Below, piece after piece: positions 1 through 8,535 of a stretch of 35,261 nucleotides of DNA. The first letter of the stretch is position 1; every line of letters begins with the position of its first letter. The notes under the pieces are model-generated. The model worked only from the letters and a program-made list of their open reading frames with translations. It ran no database searches and was not told the DNA's origin. A program made the position numbers and the translations under genes. Source of the DNA: Bacillota bacterium (lineage in GTDB: Bacteria; Bacillota; Sulfobacillia; JACIYH01); the NCBI GenBank assembly GCA_030019365.1, contig JASEFA010000004.1, positions 1 to 35,261 of the forward strand. Reading direction: 5' to 3'.

Positions 1-975
1 TGGGTTCTACTCTCGCCAGCGTTCCCACATGTGCCTCTCAACTGTCGAACTCGGGACCAGAAGCCCGTCCGTATCGCCATGTTCATCCTGGTGCGGGCCA
101 ACGCCTATGATCAGGCCCGCATCGACGGGGTGAACAGCAAGCTGAAGGAGTTCAACGCCGAGGTTGACTTTTTCTCGTGCGAGTTCAACACGCAAGAGCA
201 GATCAACCAGATCCAGGACGCGATTACCGCGGGCAAGTACGACGCGTTCATCGTGCATCCTAACGACAGCAACGCGGTTGTGCCGGTGATCCAGGAGGCG
301 CTGAAGAAGGGCATCGTCGTCATAGGGGCAGATGCGCCGATTGGCCCGGACACGCGGTCGCTGAAGCCGTATCCGCCTGGGGTCAAGTGTGTGGTAGGCC
401 GGACCGGTTGGTCCACCGGCACCTGGCTGGGCAAGGCCGTGGTAAAGGCGTCCGAAGGTAAGAACCCCTGCAAGGTTGCCTACCTGATTGGGGCGCAGTC
501 GCTCACCATTGACCAGGACCGCTACGAAGCTCTCAAGCAGGTCATCAAGGACTATCCCAACATCCAGATTGTTGCCTTCCAGGAGGCGCAGTACCGCCGG
601 GATGTGGCCCGGGAGATCATGCAGAATGTCTTCCAGGCCCAACCGGACATCAACGTTGTGGTTTCCTCTGGCGATCAGATGACTCTGGGAGCGTATGACG
701 CGGCCAAGGAAGCCGGCCTCGAGAAGAAGATCGCGTTCGTCGGTAACGGATGCAGCAAGGAGGGTTGGCAGGCCATAAAGGACGGGCAGCTGTCTGCCAG
801 CTATGCCGACATTCCGTACACGCAGGGGCAGCTCCTGGTCGAGGTTGCCGCGAAAGCGGTACGCGGGGAGCCTGTGCCGGAATTCATCAATCTGGAAGAC
901 AGGCGACCTCCTCTTCCAGCGGAAGGTCCCATCATCACTCCCGAGAATCTGGACAAGTTTCAGCCGCAGTGGTAG
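1..975 (+). CDS. Sugar-type ABC transporter substrate-binding protein (5' end outside window)
   Basis: Extracytoplasmic solute-binding protein of the ribose/RbsB type (Peripla_BP_4 fold), which captures a small solute and hands it to the importer encoded next. The frame is open from base 1, so the start and any signal peptide lie upstream; a GTG at 31 is only the first internal start and leaves no secretion signal. Visible family marks are the opening strand after QKPVRIAMFI, the AGKYDAFIVHPND segment, VVIGADAPIG at the hinge, VVSSGDQMTLGAYDAAKEAG, and a C-terminal repeat of xGxxSASYADIPYTQG. The end at 975 is 41 bases before the ATPase gene, with a binding protein - ATPase - permease order typical of this importer class. 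The ligand cannot be read from sequence; the class binds pentoses, hexoses, polyols and some other small organics. Family firm, ligand unknown. Confidence 0.85.
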   Translation, partial: WVLLSPAFPHVPLNCRTRDQKPVRIAMFILVRANAYDQARIDGVNSKLKEFNAEVDFFSCEFNTQEQINQIQDAITAGKYDAFIVHPNDSNAVVPVIQEALKKGIVVIGADAPIGPDTRSLKPYPPGVKCVVGRTGWSTGTWLGKAVVKASEGKNPCKVAYLIGAQSLTIDQDRYEALKQVIKDYPNIQIVAFQEAQYRRDVAREIMQNVFQAQPDINVVVSSGDQMTLGAYDAAKEAGLEKKIAFVGNGCSKEGWQAIKDGQLSASYADIPYTQGQLLVEVAAKAVRGEPVPEFINLEDRRPPLPAEGPIITPENLDKFQPQW

Positions 976-1016
976 GTACCAAGGTGACTTCTGCCGATGG
1001 GGATCCGTGACGCGAC

Positions 1017-2531
1017 ATGGGCAATCAGCCGATAGCGATCCTGCGGTCCATAAGTAAGCGATTTGACGGCGTCGAGGCACTCAGGGACGTTTCCCTTGCC
1101 ATCGAGCGCGGGACAATCCACGCCCTGGTGGGCGAAAACGGGGCGGGCAAGTCGACGCTCGGGAAAATAATGGGCGGAGTGTATCGGCCTGACAGTGGTC
1201 AGATCCTGGTGGAGGGACGTCCCGTCGCTTATGGTTCACCGCGGGATGCGTTGGCGGACGGCATTGCCCTGATCTCGCAGGAGGTTGCGCTTGTCTCTCA
1301 GCGAACAGTGTTGGACAACGTTTTCCTGGGCATCGAGAGCATCCGGCGGGGGTTTGTGCAGAATGGTGAAATGCGTAAGCGGTACGAACAGTTGACAACT
1401 CACTCAGGGTTGTACATCCCTCCGGATGCTCTCGTGTCTTCCTTGCGCCTAGCTGAACAAAAGAAGGTGGAAATCCTTCGGGCTGTTGCGCGGGATGCCC
1501 GGCTGATTATCATGGATGAGCCCACGGCTGCTCTGTCCGCGGAGGAAACCCAGAGGCTGTTCTCCCTCATACGGAGGCTGAAGGCGATAGGCACCACCAT
1601 TGTGTACGTGTCTCACTTCCTCGAAGAAGTACTCTCCCTCGCGGATACAGTGACCGTACTCCGCAACGGCCAGTGCATCAGGACCTCGCCGGTGAGCCAG
1701 GAGACACCGGAGAGCCTGGTTGAGTCAATGCTCGGCCGGTACGTCTCCCTCGGTTTTCCGGAGAAGATATACCCCGCGGCTAGAGCACCTGTTGCGCTGT
1801 CGGTAAATGGTTTGGACCGGAATGGGGCGTTCGCGGACATTTCTTTTGAGATCCGCGCGGGAGAGATCGTCGGGCTGGCTGGGCTGGTTGGCAGCGGCCG
1901 GTCGGAGGTGGCCCGAGCCATCTTCGGGGCGGATCGGCGGACCGCAGGAACGATCCGGGTTCGGGGGAAGGTTGTGAACCCACGCTCGCCCCGGGAAGCG
2001 ATCGAGGCCGGTATTGCCTTGCTACCCGAAAGCCGGAAACTTCAAGGCCTCATCCTAAAGCTTCCGGTGGGGCACAATGTCTCGCTACCGTACCTTCGGC
2101 AAGTGGCGTGGGGGCCCTTTGTACGGTCGCATATTGAGCATCGACGGGTGGGGCAATTGCTCTCGGAACTGGATGTCAGGCCGGCAGATCCTCGGGTCGA
2201 AGCCAGATCACTGTCGGGTGGGAACCAGCAGAAGGTCCTCTTTGCAAAGTGGCTCTTCGGGCAGCCGTATGTATTGATAGCTGATGAGCCGACCGCGGGC
2301 GTGGACGTTGGTGCGAAGCGTGCAATATACCGACTAATCCATTCCCTCGGGCGCGAAGGGGTGGCCGTTTTGCTGATCTCCTCTGACCTGGCAGAGGTGC
2401 TTGGCCTCGCCCACCGGGTCCTCGCGATGCGTCGAGGCCGCATCGTTGGGGAGTTTTCAGGTTCCGAGCTAACGCAAGATGGGGTGATGCATGCGATCTT
2501 TGCCGCAGACCAGGGTGGTGCCGACGAATGA
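1017..2531 (+). CDS. Sugar ABC transporter ATP-binding protein, RbsA/MglA type
   Basis: Cytoplasmic ATPase that powers uptake through the permease encoded next. At 504 residues it has the usual length for the double-cassette RbsA family. The first cassette has a Walker A GENGAGKST at residues 39-47, a Q-loop in ALISQEVAL and a Walker B in LIIMDEPTAAL; its signature is the degenerate LRLAEQKKVEIL form. The second cassette has the degenerate P-loop GLVGSGRSE, a good signature LSGGNQQKV and a Walker B VLIADEPTAGVDVG. One strong and one weak site is normal in this family. The ATG at 1017 is the first start giving the full cassette; its ribosome-binding site is weak. The stop overlaps the permease start by four bases (ATGA), implying translational coupling. 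Confidence 0.95.
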   Translation: MGNQPIAILRSISKRFDGVEALRDVSLAIERGTIHALVGENGAGKSTLGKIMGGVYRPDSGQILVEGRPVAYGSPRDALADGIALISQEVALVSQRTVLDNVFLGIESIRRGFVQNGEMRKRYEQLTTHSGLYIPPDALVSSLRLAEQKKVEILRAVARDARLIIMDEPTAALSAEETQRLFSLIRRLKAIGTTIVYVSHFLEEVLSLADTVTVLRNGQCIRTSPVSQETPESLVESMLGRYVSLGFPEKIYPAARAPVALSVNGLDRNGAFADISFEIRAGEIVGLAGLVGSGRSEVARAIFGADRRTAGTIRVRGKVVNPRSPREAIEAGIALLPESRKLQGLILKLPVGHNVSLPYLRQVAWGPFVRSHIEHRRVGQLLSELDVRPADPRVEARSLSGGNQQKVLFAKWLFGQPYVLIADEPTAGVDVGAKRAIYRLIHSLGREGVAVLLISSDLAEVLGLAHRVLAMRRGRIVGEFSGSELTQDGVMHAIFAADQGGADE

Positions 2532-3517
2532 CCAAAGCAGCGATGGATTGGGCGAGGGTGTGCGCAAGTAAGCGCGGGCTGTCAACGATCCGGACGATCC
2601 TGCGCAATTATGGCATTATCCTGGCGTTCGTCTCATTGTTCGTGGTTCTTTCTTTTTCAACTCCGGCGTTTCTAACTGTTAGGAACCTGCATAACATTGT
2701 GGACCAGTCAGCCGAGGTTGGTATTGTGGCTTGTGCGATGACTCTAGCAATCATTAGCGGCAACTTCGATCTTTCGGTAGGGGCCATCTTCGCCTTTGCG
2801 GGATGCTTAGCAGCGATGGTTGCCGCCAATGGGTACGTGGGGGCGGGGTTGATACTGGGCGTGCTGGCTGGTCTTCTGTTTGGGCTGATAAATGGCTCTA
2901 TTATTGCGGGATTTCGTGCTCATTCGTTCATCGCTACCCTGGCTACGGGTTACATGATCCGGGGGTTGGCGATGATTCTGACGGGTGGCCGGCTGATCAT
3001 AGTGGGCAGCCCGGCGTTCAAGACCCTCGGCCAAGGCAGTTTCATGGGTATCAAGTACCCCATCTTCGTGCTGCTTGTCTGGGTGGTGTTCACCTGGATG
3101 TTGCTTTCGAAGACCACGTTTGGACGGGCGGTTTATGCCATCGGCGGCAACGCTGAAGCCGCTCGCCTGTCCGGCATCCGGGTGGACCGGGTAAGGACTC
3201 TCATATTCGGGCTTAACGGCATCAGTGCTGCACTTGCAGGGCTCCTGACGGTGTCACGCATAAGCCAGGGTCAAGCGGATATCGGTTCGCTGGTGGATTT
3301 GCAGGCGATCTCGCGGGTGGTCATTGGTGGTACCAGCATCCTGGGGGGAGAAGGTGCTATCTGGCGCACCGTTTTCGGGGTCTTGTTAATGCGATTAATG
3401 GCCAACGGGTTCAATATCCTTAACGTTTCGCCGTTTTACCAGCGCGTGTTCGAAGGGGCAGTGATCCTCTTTGCCGTCGCCCTCGACACGCTGACCCGCT
3501 CCCGGCGTCAAAGCTAA
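2528..3517 (+). CDS. Sugar ABC transporter permease, RbsC type
   Basis: Integral membrane subunit forming the import channel of the ribose-type system. The 329 residues have the BPD_transp_2 layout: a short cytoplasmic N-terminus, then about nine to ten hydrophobic segments. Recognisable motifs are SGNFDLSVGAIFAFAGCLAA near residue 75, FGLINGSIIAGFRAHSFIATLAT near 120, and the coupling loop with GRAVYAIGGNAEAARLSGI near 205, followed by ISRVVIGGTSILGGEG near 260. The ATG at 2528 overlaps the ATPase stop by four bases. The permease stop is only two bases before the GTG of the radical-SAM activase, so importer and glycyl radical enzyme genes are almost certainly one transcript. Function secure; substrate unassigned. 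Confidence 0.94.
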   Translation: MTKAAMDWARVCASKRGLSTIRTILRNYGIILAFVSLFVVLSFSTPAFLTVRNLHNIVDQSAEVGIVACAMTLAIISGNFDLSVGAIFAFAGCLAAMVAANGYVGAGLILGVLAGLLFGLINGSIIAGFRAHSFIATLATGYMIRGLAMILTGGRLIIVGSPAFKTLGQGSFMGIKYPIFVLLVWVVFTWMLLSKTTFGRAVYAIGGNAEAARLSGIRVDRVRTLIFGLNGISAALAGLLTVSRISQGQADIGSLVDLQAISRVVIGGTSILGGEGAIWRTVFGVLLMRLMANGFNILNVSPFYQRVFEGAVILFAVALDTLTRSRRQS

Positions 3518-3519
3518 GA

Positions 3520-4455
3520 GTGAAGACGCATGCAGCGGAGGTGGCCGCCCCGGTGGCGGGGGTAATCTTCGACATCATGAGGTATGCCATCCACGACGGG
3601 CCCGGAATTCGGACGGTGGTGTTTCTAAAGGGCTGTCCGATGAGTTGTTGGTGGTGCCATAACCCTGAAGGCCAGAGGCCTGGCCAGGAGATCATGTTGT
3701 GGGCGGGAAGGTGCATTGGTTGCGGCGAGTGCCTTAAGGTCTGCCGGCACGGAGCCATAATCAACCAGGGTGGTACCGTGCTGGCGGTTACCGAGAAGTG
3801 CACACTGTGTGGAGATTGCGTGACAGTTTGCCATGCCGGGGCGCGGACGATCGTGGGCAGGGAGGTCACTGCGGAGGAGGTCATGGCTGAGATCCGGAAG
3901 GACAGGGATTTCTACGAGGAATCGGGGGGCGGAGTAACCTTCTCAGGGGGTGAACCACTGGCACAGCCAGGTTTTCTAGAGCTTCTGCTGAAGAGGTGCA
4001 AAGAAGAAGAGTACCGCACGGCTGTCGAGACCACGGGGTTGGCCAAGCTGGAGGATCTTCTAAGGATAAGCGAGACGACCGACCTGTTCTTGTACGACCT
4101 GAAACTGATGGATGACAAAGAGCACAGGAAGTTCACGGGTACCTCCAACAGGGTGATACTCGACAACCTTAAGGCCTTATCACTCTATCACGAGAGCATC
4201 ATAGTACGAGTTCCCATTATACCTGGGGTGACTGACAGCGAACATAACCTCCTCAGGCTGGGCGAGTTCCTGTCAGGCTTGAGGAGCGTGAGAGAGGTGC
4301 ATTTGCTCCCGTATCACAGGCACGGCGCTGACAAGTACACGCGGCTGAGCAGGCGCTACAGTCTACCGGAAATGCGGCCGCCGGACGACGAAACGATGAA
4401 CAGGATTGCGGAGAGGCTGAAGGCTGCTCACAAGAGGATCAAGATCGGGGGGTAG
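3520..4455 (+). CDS. Glycyl radical enzyme activating enzyme (radical SAM, HypE/PflA-like)
   Basis: Uses S-adenosylmethionine and a [4Fe-4S] cluster to abstract a hydrogen from the glycine of the partner enzyme encoded next, arming it. The radical-SAM motif C-x3-C-x2-C is C39, C43, C46 (GCPMSCWWC). Two further four-cysteine ferredoxin clusters follow at C65/C68/C71/C75 and C94/C97/C100/C104; such an insert marks the activases of dehydratase- and decarboxylase-type glycyl radical enzymes and is absent from classical PflA. The SAM-binding GGE motif is in VTFSGGEPL, and YDLKLMD near residue 195 is typical. Start is the GTG at 3520, two bases after the permease stop. The stop at 4455 is eight bases before the enzyme gene. 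Pairing and reaction are firm; the name HypE depends on the partner being HypD. Confidence 0.93.
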   Translation: MKTHAAEVAAPVAGVIFDIMRYAIHDGPGIRTVVFLKGCPMSCWWCHNPEGQRPGQEIMLWAGRCIGCGECLKVCRHGAIINQGGTVLAVTEKCTLCGDCVTVCHAGARTIVGREVTAEEVMAEIRKDRDFYEESGGGVTFSGGEPLAQPGFLELLLKRCKEEEYRTAVETTGLAKLEDLLRISETTDLFLYDLKLMDDKEHRKFTGTSNRVILDNLKALSLYHESIIVRVPIIPGVTDSEHNLLRLGEFLSGLRSVREVHLLPYHRHGADKYTRLSRRYSLPEMRPPDDETMNRIAERLKAAHKRIKIGG

Positions 4456-4463
4456 GCCTGATC

Positions 4464-6824
4464 ATGAACGAGCGGGTTGCCATACTGAGGCGGCAGAGTC
4501 TGGATCTGAAGCCCTTCATAACCAGCGAGAGGGCCGAACTGGTGACGCGGTTTTATCGGGAGTATGGTGCAGCGGTTTCCGTTCCCGTCCGCCGGGCGCT
4601 GGCGTTCAGGTACCTAATGGAGAACAAGGCCATTTACATCGGGGAGGGAGAACTGATAGTAGGGGAGAGGGGTCCTGGCCCCAAGGCTACGCCTACGTAT
4701 CCGGAACTCTGCTGCCACAGCCTGGAGGACCTCGAGATACTCAACTCCAGGGAGAAAGTACCCTTTGCGGTGAGTGCCGAAGTGAGGGGCGTGTACCGGG
4801 AGGAGATCATACCCTTCTGGAAGGGCAAGTCGATGCGGGACATGATATTCGCGGAGATGTCGGATGAGTGGAAGACCGCGTACGAGTGCGGCGTTTTCAC
4901 CGAATTCATGGAGCAGAGGGCGCCTGGTCACACCGTCCTGGACGACAAGATCTACCGTAAGGGTTTCCTTGACTTCAAGAGAGATATCCAGGCCAGCCGC
5001 GACAGGCTGGACTACCTGAACGATCCCGAGGCGTATGTCAAGCGGGAAGAATTGAAGGCCATGGCGATATGTGCTGACGCGATCATCAGGTTCGCAGAGC
5101 GGCACGCCGAGAAAGCGAGGGAGTTGGCCGGAAAGGAAAGGGATCCCCACAGAAGGGAGGAACTGGAGCAGATCGCGGAGGTTTGCAGCCGCGTGCCTGC
5201 TTATCCCCCCAGGAGTTTCTGGGAGGCGTTGCAGGCGTACTGGTTCGTTCACCTGGGGGTTATCACCGAGCTGAACCCCTGGGATGCCTTCAACCCGGGG
5301 CGGCTCGACCAGCATCTTTATCCGTTCTACAAGAAGGGGCTTGAGGACGGCACGCTGACTGTGGAAAAGGCAAGGGAGTTGCTGCAGTGCTTCTGGATCA
5401 AGTTCAACAACCAACCTGCGCCACCCAAGGTCGGCGTAACTGCCGCGGAGAGCGCCACATACACGGATTTCGCCAACATCAACCTGGGTGGTCTCAAGCC
5501 CGATGGTTCCAACGGGGTTAACGAGCTCACGTATCTCCTTCTCGAAGTGATCGATGAGATGAGATTGGTACAGCCGAGCACGAACATCCAGCTGAGCAGG
5601 AAGAGCCCAGACCGGTTCCTCAAGGCAGCGTGCAGGGTGATCCGCAAGGGCTGGGGGCAGCCGTCGATATTCAACTGCGATGCGATCATCGAGGAACTTC
5701 TGCGCCAGGGCAAGTGCCTTGAGGATGCGCGGAACGGCGGTGCAAGTGGATGTGTCGAGACCGGTGCATTTGGGAAGGAAAGCTACATCCTCACCGGCTA
5801 CTTCAATCTCGTGAAGATACTGGAGCTCGCTCTGCACAACGGTGTTGACTCGCGGACCGGGAAGCAGGCTGGTCCGAGGACAGGGGATGCCTGTCAATTC
5901 ACGAGCTACGAGCAACTTTTCCACGCCTTCAGGGCCCAGCTCAGGTACTTCATAGACATCAAGATCAAAGGGAGCAACATCATTGAAAGGATGTTCGCTC
6001 ACTACATGCCGGTGCCTTTCCTGTCCATTCTTATTGACGACTGCATCCAGAAGGGCAAAGACTACAACGATGGCGGGGCGCGTTACAACACCAACTACAT
6101 CCAGGGGGTTGGTTTGGGAACGGCGACGGACAGCCTTTCCGCGATCAAGTATCACGTGTTCGACGAGAGAAACCTGACCATGAGCCAGTTGCTGGAGGTG
6201 CTGCAGGCGAACTTCTCGGGCGAGGAGAGAGTGCGACAGATGCTGCTTCACAGGACGCCCAGATACGGCAACGATGATGACTACGCCGATTCCGTCATGA
6301 CTTCCATATTCAATGCGTTCTACGAAGCAGTGGATGGAAGGGGTAACACGAAGGGAGGGGTGTACCGAATAAACATGCTTCCGACCACGTGCCACGTGTA
6401 CTTCGGTTCGGTCGTGGGAGCCACGCCGGACGGGAGAAAGGCCTGGCAACCGCTCTCCGAAGGCATTTCGCCCGTGCAGGGTGCCGACCGGCGCGGGCCC
6501 ACGGCGGTCATCAAGTCTGCCGCCAAGATGGACCACGTGCGTACGGGTGGCACCCTGCTGAACCAGAAATTTACTCCCCAGATCGTCGAGGGTGATGAGG
6601 GAATTGACAGGCTGGCCAACTTGGTGCGGACCTATTTCCGGCTGGGCGGCCACCACATCCAGTTTAACGTGATTGGCGTGGAGACCCTGCGTGCTGCGCA
6701 GAAGGACCCGGAGAAGTACAGGCACCTCATCGTCCGTGTGGCGGGGTACAGCGATTACTTTTGCGACCTCAGCAAACCTCTCCAGGACGAGATCATAGCC
6801 CGGACGGAGCACAGCTCTTTTTGA
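4464..6824 (+). CDS. hypD: Glycyl radical enzyme, trans-4-hydroxyproline dehydratase (HypD)-like
   Basis: Oxygen-sensitive dehydratase of 786 residues. The catalytic thiyl cysteine is C430, with the general base E432, in GASGCVETGAFGKE. The radical glycine is G761 in RVAGYSDYF, 25 residues from the C-terminus. Compared from memory with Clostridioides difficile HypD, its substrate-contact residues all recur four positions lower: F148, H156 (EFMEQRAPGH), D274 (WDAF), S330, D335 and F336 (TYTDFANIN), Y446 (ILTGY) and T641 (MLPTTCHVYFG). HypD turns trans-4-hydroxy-L-proline into pyrroline-5-carboxylate, which P5C reductase converts to proline. The usual neighbour proC is not visible; a ribose-type importer sits upstream instead. 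The activase gene immediately precedes it. Glycyl radical enzyme status is certain; the hydroxyproline assignment is strong by residue match but unproven in this context. Confidence 0.88.
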   Translation: MNERVAILRRQSLDLKPFITSERAELVTRFYREYGAAVSVPVRRALAFRYLMENKAIYIGEGELIVGERGPGPKATPTYPELCCHSLEDLEILNSREKVPFAVSAEVRGVYREEIIPFWKGKSMRDMIFAEMSDEWKTAYECGVFTEFMEQRAPGHTVLDDKIYRKGFLDFKRDIQASRDRLDYLNDPEAYVKREELKAMAICADAIIRFAERHAEKARELAGKERDPHRREELEQIAEVCSRVPAYPPRSFWEALQAYWFVHLGVITELNPWDAFNPGRLDQHLYPFYKKGLEDGTLTVEKARELLQCFWIKFNNQPAPPKVGVTAAESATYTDFANINLGGLKPDGSNGVNELTYLLLEVIDEMRLVQPSTNIQLSRKSPDRFLKAACRVIRKGWGQPSIFNCDAIIEELLRQGKCLEDARNGGASGCVETGAFGKESYILTGYFNLVKILELALHNGVDSRTGKQAGPRTGDACQFTSYEQLFHAFRAQLRYFIDIKIKGSNIIERMFAHYMPVPFLSILIDDCIQKGKDYNDGGARYNTNYIQGVGLGTATDSLSAIKYHVFDERNLTMSQLLEVLQANFSGEERVRQMLLHRTPRYGNDDDYADSVMTSIFNAFYEAVDGRGNTKGGVYRINMLPTTCHVYFGSVVGATPDGRKAWQPLSEGISPVQGADRRGPTAVIKSAAKMDHVRTGGTLLNQKFTPQIVEGDEGIDRLANLVRTYFRLGGHHIQFNVIGVETLRAAQKDPEKYRHLIVRVAGYSDYFCDLSKPLQDEIIARTEHSSF

Positions 6825-7180
6825 GCCGAGGCGCTTTGGAAAATGGACTTGTCCTGGCATGCTGGGAGCAGGTGGTATGAGCTGAAGGAGACGAGGCTAG
6901 AGTGTTATCTTCTGCTGGTGGGGTACTGCTACTGGGTAGGGTTCTCCGGCCGGCGAAGCCGCTGGCGCAGCTAATTGCGGGCGAGTAGCCGGACATGCCT
7001 GTCTGTCCCCTACTGCTTTGCGCAGGGTGAGTTGATACTGGAGCCGGCGGTGGTGTGAAGTCCGCCGGTGGGGCGAGTACCCAGACCGGCTTTCGACAGT
7101 TTGTAGGAAGACATGAGGCGTAGATTGGCTTCGCTCAAAGGTTTCCGGGCTGGAAGTTTCTCCGCGTGTAACTACATTTG
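6825..7180. other. Gene-free stretch downstream of the glycyl radical enzyme
   Basis: No convincing gene. The only clear structure is a 7-bp stem (7044-7050 with 7062-7068, CCGGCGG/CCGCCGG). The surrounding bases loosely recall parts of a cobalamin riboswitch, but the core is incomplete and no plus-strand gene follows. I see no T-tract terminator for the upstream operon. The next feature is the 3' end of a decayed minus-strand gene. Confidence 0.5.
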
Positions 7181-7894
7181 TCAGGTTTTCGGCTCCGCCA
7201 GGAGCACGAGCGGTGGTTCCTTCACGTTACCCGAGGCCTGGTGCACGAGCATCGGGGCCAGGAGGTTCCGGTCCGAAAGGTTGTATGGAGTCGATCACAA
7301 AGGACGCCGCCACCATCGAGACATAGCCGTGGAGCGATGGGTACACGTCGAAAGCTATGTTCATGGGCTGGTGCCAGAGCAACCAGTAGGAACCGACGAC
7401 CAGGCTGGCCGGCTCCCGAGGGAGCCTTCTCTGGAGTTCGACCAGGGCAAATCCTCGCCATCCCGGCTCCTCAAGGAGCCGGCTCGTGAAAATCGCGGTC
7501 GCAAAGCGGATGGGGATGGTGATCACCAGCCACCATCCCAACTCGTCGGGGCCCGGCTTCAGGAGCTTGAGCGCCGTCTCATTCCCGTCAGCGAAGTTCA
7601 TGAGGGTTCCGGCGCCGTGACAAGAGGGAACGCGAGGACGGAACCCGTGAGCCATCTGCTGCGGGCGTTCCTGATCCCGACCTGCCTGAACACATTCTCC
7701 AGTTTGAACTGGCCTTTGGAGAGTCTCTCGGTTACTGTTACGTACAGGGCCAGGAGGGGGCGAGGCAGCTCCCAGGGTCGAGAGGATTATGGTACGGAGC
7801 TGGTCGCCGCCATCATGAGAATCCAGGGCGCCCATGCCAGGGGGACGGTCAGGAGGAAGAGCAGTTTGTTTTTGAGCGGTCCCGGTGTGGTCAC
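7181..7894 (-). pseudogene. Decayed CPBP-family intramembrane protease gene
   Basis: Reading the minus strand across frames restores a CPBP (Abi/CAAX-like) membrane protease of about 238 residues. A GTG at 7894, preceded by AAGGGGGG, opens a frame with a first membrane helix (LLFLLTVPLAWAPWILMMAA) that stops soon after. A second frame gives LYVTVTERLSKGQFKLENVF and LTGSVLAFPLVTA. A third gives a helix, the first catalytic motif EEPGWRGFAL and the second motif YWLLWHQP, then ASFVIDSI. The end is again in another frame (LAPMLVHQASGNV) with a stop at 7181. At least three frame changes and internal stops are needed, so it cannot make a full protein. It follows the decayed SPASM gene on the same strand with normal operon spacing. 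Family recognition rests on the two glutamate/histidine motifs and the hydrophobic pattern. Confidence 0.75.
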
Positions 7895-7908
7895 GAGAGT
7901 TGCCCCCC

Positions 7909-8530
7909 TTACCACTCGGCGAATGCACCCGGGGCTGTGTCGGCGGATGCACCGATCCGTTCCCCGCCGTGGGGGTGTGAAGGGCGGCGGCCAGATCCTC
8001 GGGACCGAGGCGGTGCTCGAAGAGGGCGAAGCGGTGTCGCCTGAGCAAGGCGGGTTTTCGCGGATGGCCCGCAAAAACGGCGAGCGGCACGCGCCCAGGA
8101 GGCCCACTTCGCAGAGGTTATCGCAGGAAACGGGCACGAAGGGGCAGGGCTCCACGCCGCCCTGGGAGTTGATGTGCAGGGAAGCACGCCCCGCCGCCGA
8201 GCAGCGGTTTCCCGGCCATACTCGTCGGGCAGGAGCTGCACCAGGACGATGGGCTCGCGCCGCCGGAGCTTCAGGACCGGCTGGCGGAATGCCTGCCGCC
8301 GAGCCTCGTCCAGCATCCAGTCCTCCCTCGGGTTCTCATCGCAGGGGACGTACTCGGTGAAGAAGCCGACCGAGCAACCGAGCAACATCATCCTGTCGAC
8401 GAACTCGTCGCTCCGGAGGTGGGCGGTGTTGGCCGCTGTATCGGCCCGTCCGACGTTTGCAGCGGCGTCGTTTGGCGCGTCGTACTTCCAGCCTGTTGTC
8501 TCTGGCGCAATCCTTTCGGGAAGGAGGTGA
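7909..8530 (-). pseudogene. Truncated, frameshifted radical SAM/SPASM protein gene (3' half)
   Basis: The minus strand carries the C-terminal half of a radical SAM protein with a SPASM-like domain. One frame reads SDEFVDRMMLLGCSVGFF, TEYVP and a polar stretch, ending near LLPDEYGRE. The next frame gives GGVEPCPFVPVSCDNLCEVG and then RSPFLRAIREN, the hallmark PCPF and SPFLRxIRE segments of the C-terminal cluster domain. A third gives FALFEHRLGPEDLAAAL, the closing motif of the family. At least two frameshifts separate these pieces. The N-terminal half, which would hold the CxxxCxxC cluster motif, is missing. Homology fades near 8430-8530, just where the recombinase gene begins on the other strand, so truncation by that insertion is likely. 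The TAA at 7909 lies just ahead of the CPBP ribosome-binding site; the two were probably an operon. Confidence 0.7.
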
Positions 8531-8535
8531 AGCTC

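Noticed and set aside
4614-6860. 748-codon open frame on the minus strand
   Set aside because: It is exactly antisense to the glycyl radical enzyme gene, has no recognisable domains, and is explained by strong third-position GC bias.
7030-7110. Cobalamin-riboswitch-like bases and a CCGGCGG/CCGCCGG stem
   Set aside because: The conserved box is incomplete, the peripheral stems are missing, and no plus-strand gene follows for it to control.
7113-8360. 415-codon plus-strand open frame
   Set aside because: Antisense to the decayed CPBP and SPASM genes; its protein is low-complexity arginine/glycine sequence with no family, whereas the minus strand gives clear motifs.
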